Assembly: GCA_032718475.1 (NCBI GenBank)
Contig: JAUCBJ010008787.1
Location: 1 to 64,000, forward strand
DNA: 64,000 nucleotides
DNA from: Nemertoderma westbladi
Taxonomy: Eukaryota; Xenacoelomorpha; Nemertodermatida; Nemertodermatidae
Direction of reading: 5' to 3'
Below, piece by piece: positions 55,992 through 64,000 of the stretch. A program made the translations under genes and the position numbers. Each line of letters starts with the position of its first letter. The stretch's first letter is position 1. The notes under the pieces were generated by a model. That model ran no database searches. It was not told the origin of the DNA and saw nothing but the letters and a program-made list of their open reading frames with translations.

Positions 55992-58030
55992 CTACCTATC
56001 ACCCATGACATTTGCTAGATCATCCGCATCTTCAAGGCCAGTGTCCTTTAAGATGCGTCTCAAGAAAGTCATGGGCTGTCCACCATGCTTATTCACTCCA
56101 TGAGGCTGCCAAAGTACAAGATTATGCACTGGCTGGTCCTCACGGCGAAAGCAATGTCCTGCAAAGCGGAGGCGATTTTGTTCTAGTGTCAAGCTTGGGG
56201 GAACCAATGAGACACCTCCAATGTTATATAGTGTCTGGTTGGAGATGTGTGCATTGTACTTGACACAATGAACCCGGCGTAGCATTCTTGTGAATGTGCC
56301 ATCCAGAGATTTATATTTAAATGGGAAAGAAGTCGAAATGATGCCGTTCGTGGCGTATCCATAATTATAACTTCAGGGATAATGACTGTAGAAAGGGTCT
56401 AATGCCACGGTTAACGAAAACAGTTTCTATTTATATGGCCATTTCATCCTCACGGACGTCTTCAGCAAATAAATTAAAAAAGAAAAACTTTTTTAAAAAT
56501 TGTAATATGTTTATAAATTGTGTTTTAATGTGAGGATGAAATGGCCATATAAATAGAAACTGTTTTCGTTAACCGTGGCATTAGACCCTTTCTACAGTCA
56601 TTATCCCTAAAGTTATAATCCAGAAATTTGGTGTCCTCAGCAGTTAGAGCCCAGCGACTCCCATGGAGGAGTACTGGAACTACTGCTGCTCTAAATAATC
56701 GGACCTTAAGTTTCCGATTAATTCTCGGTCTCGGTGACTTCCAAATTCTGGAATGCCTATTCAAGGCTGCCCATGCCTTTCCCTTACGTATTCGAAGGTC
56801 ACCTGACTTCCGGATCCATGGTCCCAGGTAACAGAAGTTATCCACATGCTCAAGCATACCATCTTTTGAGCTTATGCTCATCCGATCAGAGACTTGCTGA
56901 GGAAGCGGAGGCTTTCAAAGTTAACTGTCAAAATTTTGGTCTTTCTGGAGTTAATAAAAAAACCAACACTAGAAGCAGCATGTTCAAATGAGCTGAGGAG
57001 TCGTTGGGCTCCCTCTAGTGATTCTGATAGTACTCCTAAGTCATCAGCAAAGTCTAGATCAGTTAGGTACTTGGCAGGATTTCCTCGACTTCTGGAGCCA
57101 GTAGCTGGAGTTATCATCACCCCATCATCATTATGATGATCTAAGGACATGCGTAGAACATACCGGTAGTCAACAACAATTATGAACAAGAATGGTACAA
57201 GTGTGTCTCCCTGGAGTACGCCCCATAACACTTCAAATAGTGCTGTGTCACCGTCAACAGTAGACACAAACGTTGTCGAACCATGGTATACTGATCTGAT
57301 TGCTGCAATAATTTCATCCGGAATCCCATATAATGAAAGTATGCTGAACATACGTGAGCGAGAGACTGAATCAAAGGCCTTGAAGAAGTCAACAAAGATA
57401 ACAGCCTGATGCCTGTCTTTCTTTTTTGATAACTCTTCAATTATCCTTCTAAGTGCCAAAATGGGCTCCATGATCCCACGACCTTTACGGAACCCATTCT
57501 GATTTCCACGGCGCAGTCTCTCAATGGGTTCCCAGATGCGATTAGAATTATATTGTATAGCTTTGCAGCAATCGAGATCAATGAGATTCCCCGAAAAGAA
57601 CCATAGAGTGTTAGGTTGCCCTTCTTGGGAACTGGCACCAACTTATTTGTTTTCATTTCTTGTGGGACTCTTGTTGTTCGGTACATGTCTACTATGATGG
57701 GATAGATGAGCTTTAAACACTCAGGTATTTTAAAGACCTCAGGGGGAACACCATCTACTCCACTGACACGATTGGTCTTAATGCTCTTTGCAGCAGCCTT
57801 CACTTCTGCAAAGGATATATCACCAATGGGAATATCTGGGAGTACAGACTCAGACACTTTTACTTCTATAAAGTTATAAGACAATACCCTGTCATTATTG
57901 AGGAGCTTTTCAAAGTGGGCCTTCCAACCATTGAGGCGATCGGCTGGTGATTCAGCCTTAACCTTGGTGGTTGGTTGGCTTTTTCGACCAGTGTAAAAGC
58001 TTTTGTGGGATAACTGATACGTTTGCCTTT
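55992..58030 (-). pseudogene. family A LINE RT with intact catalytic box
   Basis: Upstream piece: KVKAESPADRLNGWKAHF. 57441-57884: KSIKTNRVSGVDGVPPEVFK, VPKKGNLTLYGSFRGISL; a deletion near 57540 breaks the frame. 56878-57471: VIFVDFFKAFDSVSRSRM, GVLQGDTLVPFLF and LDFADDLGVLSESL (catalytic pair kept). Then shifted frames 56525-56881 (GKAWAALNRHSRIW) and 55992-56285 (TLYNIGGVSLVPPS, RLRFAGHCFRRED). At least three frame breaks plus the insertion. Confidence 0.87.
56303..56629. mobile_element. 307-bp inverted-repeat insertion with 10-bp TSD
   Basis: Near-identical direct repeats CCAGAGATTT (56303-56312) and CCAGAAATTT (56620-56629). Inside, 56365-56453 and 56530-56618 are 89-bp reverse complements with about two mismatches, around a 76-base loop. 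No ORF. Confidence 0.85.
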
Positions 58031-58045
58031 GCTGGCCAGTTCCCC

Positions 58046-59474
58046 CCCAGTCGCTAGAATACTCTCAAAGGGATTTATAACTAAAATAGTGCAAGCTACC
58101 AGCTTATTGGCTGATGTGCTGTACGGAGATATCTGGGCTCAGTTTAATCGGCCAACTAGCTTAGAGAGGTTGCCTTAGCCTTGCTGTTCGTGTCAGCCAA
58201 TAGAATTTGCGTAGGCGTTGATTTCGACCTATCCCAGCGCTACTGAACTGAATTTCCTATCTCACTGCTCATCCTCTGTGTTAAACGGGGCTTCGTGGAA
58301 TAAGAGTTTTTGGTATACTCGTATAGTGGCAGTAGTCATATATGATTTTATATGATTCTGTTGTTGTGTTCCCATTTTCGCCATAACACCGGCTTTTGGG
58401 AAGAACTCTAGTAAAACTGCTTGAATTATCGAAAGTATAAACTGTTACCGCATCTTAACATACTCACTTAATTTAACTGCATTAATCATATTGTTTGTAC
58501 TGTTATTTTACCGTCAGTTATTAATTGTACCTATTTGTTGATGGAAATATTGCTCTTTGGATAATACGGATAAATCACCCAAATTTCCCAATTTTCTTGA
58601 TACACTACAGGTTAGAGAGGCGGGCTATATATAACAATTGCGATTTATATTAATGTGGTGTGTATTGAATCTAATGTTATTTAGCAGACCCTACATGAGT
58701 CAATTACTGCTCTCTTTATGTGTGATCAAATATACTGACGGTCGGCAGAATAGTGTGCATGATTGTGATTGGTAACAAAGTATTTCCTAAAGAATGCGCT
58801 TTATACTTTAATCATAAGCAGTATCGTTGCGTTTAGTATAAGTCCTAGTTCTGTTTAAATAGATAGAGCGCCACGTCCTAAAGGAACTGTTAATATTCCC
58901 CGAAAGCCAATAATATCTGTCAGAAATTAATTATTAACGATCTATCGAATAATACAGTAGGTTTACACTGCAACCTTACACTGCAATAATAAAATTTAAG
59001 CATCCGAATTCAGCCTCCCGGGTGTAGATCCATCGGGTGAATGATCGCGCATGGGCTGACTTCGGCTAATGTTTTGTGTATTAGCATAAAATATTGTCGT
59101 ATGCTAAAGGTGTTTTAATTAACTAAAAGACATATAAATTTTGGCAGGTTAAACTGCTAAAGGTCTTCAAAAGCGCGAACAGTAACAGTTTATTATCTTA
59201 TTGCAGTAGGCAATAGGGTTGAAAAATACCGTAGTGACTGGTAAAACTGAACCGGTACTTTGTAGGTCAGTAGGCCTAACTGTCATCACCGGTACCGGTA
59301 CTGCTGTACAAGTACATTTAGTATTATTCGATTTGATTATTGTATACCGGTAGGTCTTAGTACTTAATCAGGGACTGCAGCCCTGAATTTTTATTGAGAT
59401 TCTACTTATTTCTGTCGGTTTTATTTCCTAGTAAGTTAATATTGAGCTGAAGACGTGTAAGTCTGCTCAGATTG
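58046..59474. other. no gene seen
   Basis: AT-rich non-coding DNA; no repeat match noted. Confidence 0.5.
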
Positions 59475-60055
59475 TTCAGATAATTGTAGGCTGAACTGCT
59501 GTCTGACTGTGTTGAGTTTGGAGAGATTACGGCGTGTGTAGAGTTTGTCTGATAAAGTGCCGTTAGTAAGTTGGGGCAGCCATATGCGGTAAGGTCAATC
59601 CCCTCTTAAAGAATAAGTCGTACTACTGTGTTAGAACGCATACTAACTAACAGTTTCAGAGTCTGCATATACTGTAGTTTATTTAGGCTTGATCGTAGTC
59701 TGCCAGTGTTTTAGCCTGTGTTTGTTTGTGTGGTCTGTTCAGATACCGTAATAGTTATTACTCAAATATTTGTAGGCTGGATTGTTGTCTAGCTATTTTT
59801 AAGTCTGAGGGGATTGCTGCGTGTGTAGAGTTGGTCTGATAAAGTGCCGTTAGTAAGTTGGGGCAGCCATAAGCTGTAAGGTCAATCCCCTCTTAAAGAG
59901 TAAGTCGTACTAACGTGTTAGAACGCATACTAACTAACAGTTTCAGAATCTGCACATACTGTAGTTTGTTTAGGCTTGATAATGGTTTGCCAGCGTTTGG
60001 TTTGTATTTTGTTTGAGTATTCTGTACGGGTAGCGTAATATTTATTATTCAGAGT
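59475..60055. repeat. ~286-bp tandem duplication
   Basis: Copies at about 59475-59745 and 59760-60055 share GTCTGATAAAGTGCCGTTAG, GGTCAATCCCCTCTTAAAGA and AACGCATACTAACTAACAGT at 286-288 base spacing. Confidence 0.88.
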
Positions 60056-60844
60056 TTATGCGATTATTCGCAACATTCATGTCCCCAAGTTTATTCCTAC
60101 AGTAATTGTGCTTGTTATACATACCGTTATAGTTAAACTAACCCCGGTACTACATCAGGGCTGCTCGGCGTAGGTAAAGACTGGAGATTTTGTGCTTCGG
60201 TCACTCCAGCAGATGCCGTGGTTCTTTTAACTGTTCAAGTATATTTAACTACTGATTATTTGTTATACCGGTACTTGTACCTAATTTAGGGTTTAGTGTA
60301 CAGTGCTTTCCGAAGTAATTAGTGTAGGCAGTATATTTGTGTTGTAAAGTGGTTGATAGGCACATTCGTTAGCTCTATTAGCTTCTGGGTAGGAACAACC
60401 CGTGATACATAACGTAGTACCTATAGCGATACGGTTATAGGTCGTCAGGCGGTGGTATTTTCCTATCTGGACAGTACAATATATTTACTACTTATTATTT
60501 CAAATACCGTAGTACCCTGTCCGTTGTAATAACCAGAATTCTAACCCTTTGTTAAGCTGGTTTGTAGACTTCCTGTAAAATTACCCTAAAAATTTCGTAC
60601 GTAATATTTTGTTGTGTTTAATTAGAGAATTAATCTCACCAGTATAGTAAGTAATTTGTAGTATTAAGTAACTTAGGTAAATTAGAATTATCAGTTTTAG
60701 TGTCAAATAAATAGCACTTCACTGAGAGGCGTTCAGCTTCTGTGTAGTGACTCCCCCAGAAATAATAACATTTATTTCAAATATTGACAAAAACCCATAT
60801 AAACGGGTATATATATATATATAAAGCCCGAAGAAAGAACGAGA
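60056..60844. other. no gene; (TA)n near 60810
   Basis: Non-coding leader-like sequence upstream of the BEL/Pao frame. It may be part of its 5' region, but I found no matching LTR pair. Confidence 0.4.
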
Positions 60845-62323
60845 GTGCATCAGACTACCCAAGGTAAAGTAAGTAATATAAAACCTAACTGTGCGCTGTG
60901 CGACGGGACCCACCGTTTGAGTGCGTGTGCGGAATTTCTAAAGAAATCACTTATAGACAGACGTACCGTTGTGTGGGACAAGCGGTTATGCTATAATTGC
61001 CTCAGACCAGGACACCAACGGCGAACCTGTTACTCCGACATAAAGTGTGAAAAGTGTGGTGCGAAACATCACATCTTGTTACATAGTGAGTTCGAACGAG
61101 ACAAGCCGAGTCAGGTAAGTGAGTCCGAACTACATGTCCAATTCAGTGATGTAAACGACACTGATCAGGAGTCTGAGATGGAAGGATTCTATACTGACGA
61201 ATTCTCCGACGCCAATGAATCCTGTTATCTAATAAACACCACAGTGTATCGAGCACTTACTTACGAAAAGGACATCAACGAGGAGTTTCCCCCTACTACT
61301 TTTACCAAACAATCATCTTGGAAAGCTCCAACTTCCAACGTAGGAATCAGAGAATTTCCTGTAGTTCAGGTAAGAGTTCACGGTATTAACAAAAGCTACA
61401 TAGTGAACGCCCTACTTGACTCAGGCAGCACAGAAACCTTCATCGATCAAGAACTAGCCGAAGATATCTTTGCTGGACAACCCAAGTTCCGGACTAAATT
61501 GAATATGTCAGGAATTATGCAGGTTTGGAAATCTACCCTGACGGCAGATTACTACGTAGGTGTGTTGTCCACCCCCCAGGATAAGTTAGGAACACAAGGT
61601 GTAAGGTCAGTAAAAATGGTGGCTATAAAGAACTTCGCTACTACCCAAGCAGACCTTTATAATTGGGACGAGGATGAGAGCATCCAACATCTTAAGATAC
61701 CTCGATTCCAGACAGATTATCCTGGAGTGCAAATACTCATCGGCCAAAACGCGCACGAAGCGCTTGAGACATTGGAGAAACGGCCTGCTCAACCACAGCC
61801 ACTGCAAACTTATGCGGTAAGAACTAGAGTAGGTTGGTACTTTACTGGCCCTTCCCGCAGAACTCTTGAAGAAAGATTGCCACAAGACCGGCTACTTCAA
61901 GTAAAGGATTGGGAAGAGGGGAGCAGTGAAGTGGACGAACCCACTGAGGTAACACCATACTCCTCAGATAATGACGATATTAACTCCAATGTAGATCAAT
62001 GGAGACATCGCCCCGAGATGATTAATCTAGCCGACATCGCTTCCAGAGGAGCAACTCCTCAAGAACGGATAGATACTCCCGGCTGGTTAGGTGGACCCGA
62101 CTCCCTAAGTAAAGAAGAAGATGAATGGCCTCCTCATCTTACCACTGCGGAGATTAGACAGGCCAAGGGAGCGGAGGAAGTAACACGACAGCCTAATCGC
62201 CCAGCTGGTCGCTTAGGTTTACTGGAAAGAGACCGAAAACTGTCCGGAAACCATGGAAGGCAAGATACTCTTCCTACGACCACTTCCCTAATTCGACAAA
62301 GATCTAGGGACTCCATAACGTAA
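60845..62323 (+). pseudogene. BEL/Pao-type gag-protease remnant, RT deleted
   Basis: Open frame of 492 codons without an ATG start; the frame continues upstream. It has three Cys/His clusters (residues about 17-80: CALCDGTHRLSAC, CYNCLRPGHQRRTC, CEKCGAKHHILLH) and an aspartic protease with LLDSGSTETFID near residue 192. VQILIGQNAHEAL and RTRVGWYFTGPS follow; this is the order of BEL/Pao pol. At about residue 383 it jumps straight to QWRHRPEMINLADIASRG and TPGWLGGPDSL, the segment after RNase H, so RT and most of RNase H are missing without loss of frame. Most of gag is missing 5'. Integrase is absent. Confidence 0.82.
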
Positions 62324-63003
62324 TTATATATGGAGTGGGTGTATGTCTATATTATTTATCTATTTTATTACATTTTATATGTAAATGTTATTATGTACGT
62401 TATTATAATCGTTTTTATTTAATTTTATTTAGTAAAAGGTTATTTTAGAATATTTAGTAAATTAGTGCAATATATTAGTGTTTATTACGTATTTAATTAC
62501 TTATAATATATTTAGTGCGACGGCAAGAAATAATTATTTTCTCTTTCCTTACTGTCCGTATTATATTATAAATGCGAGACTATAGTAAGATGACATGTCA
62601 GTACTTCTTAAAGTACAATAAAGCCACTACTATATTTAAGTATTATTGGTAAGCAGAGTATTAGGAATGCAAAGTTCAGATCCTCGTGTCTCGGCTAAAC
62701 CAAGCTCTGGGTAGACCTTGGAAACGACTTGCCTCTTCACACTGACATTGCTTCGTGCGATATTGCTCTTCTACCTTATAACAAATAATACATATAGTAG
62801 CGTGATGTCCCTCTAACAGTAGCGTAAATCGCAAATAAATCTGTTAAACTTTTGACCTTCTGTAATTCTAGTCGATTAAGATATCGTGGCACCCACCGAT
62901 ATACTTGAAAGACAAATTCTAGAATCAGTGGTTAATGTCCCCAGACAAGTTCTGGAATAAATCGGTGCTCATCCTAAATATTAATTTAATATTATTATTA
63001 AAA
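62324..63003. other. possible BEL/Pao 3' region; repeat copy 1
   Basis: TGGAGTGGGTG right after the stop could be a polypurine tract before an LTR starting TGTATG at about 62340. AATAAA at 62619 could be its poly(A) signal. No second LTR copy is in the window. Confidence 0.35.
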
Positions 63004-63140
63004 TCTGTAAAATCCCGATCCTTTAAAATTTCTAGTCAATTAAGATATCGCAGTATTTACCGATATTCTTAGAAGGACTATTTTATAGAATTAAGGATCC
63101 TAAGTTCCCAGATATGCTCTGGAATAAAATTTGTATCAAT
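62840..63140. repeat. imperfect ~165-bp tandem duplication
   Basis: CTAGTC(G/A)ATTAAGATATCG, ACCGATAT(A/T)CTT and TTCTGGAATAAA/CTCTGGAATAAA recur at about 165-base spacing. Confidence 0.8.
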
Positions 63141-63940
63141 TTAACATCAAATAATAAAATTCACGGGAATAAATTTAAATTCATATTCAAATGAATTTCA
63201 TAAATTGTCATTTTGTGCAATTTATAACATTCCCAAAATTCCAGTAATTAATAGATCATGGGAGCGGAGATTCATATTGAGTGTATTAGAGTGCGAGAAT
63301 CTCCAACATATAGTCAATAGCCGATAAAATTTATAAAATCATGCATAAAGAGGGTATTGACAACTAAAGAATTACTATTAAATAACATCCCAGATCTGTA
63401 TGCATGAGAATTACCCTAATTCTACCGCTAGTTTTCCATAATGTCACCATGGCAACACCCACGCTAGAATTAGAAGCAAGTTAAAGGAACAATAAAAGCT
63501 TGCCCCATTGCGTAGCATAAGAGTATACATAGCGCGCTATTAGTATCCAAGGATACATAGTAATAACATGACATTCTGGAAGACACTGACTAACGGACAA
63601 ATGGCATGCATGTGTGCAGTAAGCAATGATTGTATGGAAATTGTGCGTTTATAGGTGAATGTTACTACTAAAGTGTGTTTACAGTAGCTAATCGCAATTG
63701 TAAAATAGCCTTAACTCTACCGAGATAACCTCAAGTGGATTCAAGCCTTTGGGACGGACAGTGGTGGGACTTGTGCCGGTTATCGTTGTCGTGCTGTTGC
63801 TACATGTTGGCGTAAACACTGCGACAGCGGTACATCGGCGCTGAGAAACCCACTGTCCGGGGGCAAGGCCTAGTAGGCAGCGACGCCCGCTTGCCTAAAA
63901 TATTAACTCATATTGATATTAATAAACTCAGATAACAGAT
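63141..63940. other. no gene seen
   Basis: Non-coding; GC content rises toward 63760-63890, just before a possible start codon at 63941. Confidence 0.45.
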
Positions 63941-64000
63941 ATGACGGAATTGATAGAAGATGACCTTGGTATCAGGGAGCGATATACTCTACCTTTACAA
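63941..64000 (+). CDS. possible ORF start running off the window
   Basis: ATG followed by 20 open codons (MTELIEDDLGIRERYTLPLQ) to the window end. Too short to recognise; could be the start of a further retroelement gag or a host exon. Confidence 0.25.
   Translation, partial: MTELIEDDLGIRERYTLPLQ

Larger units (their letters stand above)
55955..58045 (-). mobile_element. LINE family A, longest copy
   Basis: Minus strand; 3' end truncated at 55955, 5' end near 58045 inside the pre-RT region. It carries the same RT and C-terminal region as 16455-18125 and extends about 200 bp further 5'. A 307-bp insertion (56313-56619) interrupts it. Confidence 0.88.

Noticed and set aside
63966-63982. TGGTATCAGGGAGC as a tRNA-Met primer-binding site
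   Set aside because: It lies inside the open frame starting at 63941 and no LTR end precedes it; similarity is short.

Overview
This is a eukaryotic, almost certainly animal, window. It contains one recognisable host gene, HIRA (the histone H3.3 chaperone subunit), in a landscape made almost entirely of transposable-element remains. The background is AT-rich with frequent AGGCCTAC-type and CCGGTACCGG-type short palindromes and long poly-G/poly-C runs. I suspect a marine invertebrate deuterostome (echinoderm-like), but this is a low-confidence inference; nothing here fixes the species.

Layout. 1-5273: a minus-strand Ty3/gypsy LTR retrotransposon with 220-bp LTRs, a candidate primer-binding site and a polypurine tract; its pol is frame-broken. 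5274-16450: mostly non-coding, with small LINE scraps and short tandem repeats. 12.6-33.0 kb and 55.9-58.0 kb: several copies of two RTE-like LINE families, called A and B here. One complete 3.6-kb family B insertion (24920-28518) sits inside a third LINE with an 11-bp target duplication. A Penelope-like fragment and a CR1-like 3' tail lie at 23.15-24.35 kb. 33.96-41.87 kb: one long two-ORF LINE (family C) split by a 0.6-kb TIR element and a 2.3-kb insertion. 42.1-44.7 kb: a CR1/jockey-like LINE (family D) with a pentanucleotide tail.

44.8-50.1 kb is the most interesting part. Two identical 294-bp units, each a tRNA-like pol III promoter followed by a complete hammerhead ribozyme core, lie in tandem just upstream of HIRA. 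They are preceded by an inverted copy of the spacer and bracketed by a 12-bp direct repeat. A third hammerhead is built into a tRNA-like body between its A and B boxes, in HIRA intron 2, about 100 bp before the acceptor. HIRA itself has two short 5' exons and one 2.2-kb GC-rich terminal exon, which suggests loss of 3' introns.

50.4-64 kb: a hAT-type element with a perfect 8-bp target duplication, carrying a nested MITE and a LINE fragment; a fold-back element whose tips are poly-C and poly-G; minisatellites; an acidic-repeat ORF truncated by a family A LINE; and a BEL/Pao gag-protease remnant with its reverse transcriptase deleted. No reading frame of any autonomous element looks intact, so most of this DNA is fossil. 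The ribozyme units are the exception: they look structurally intact.
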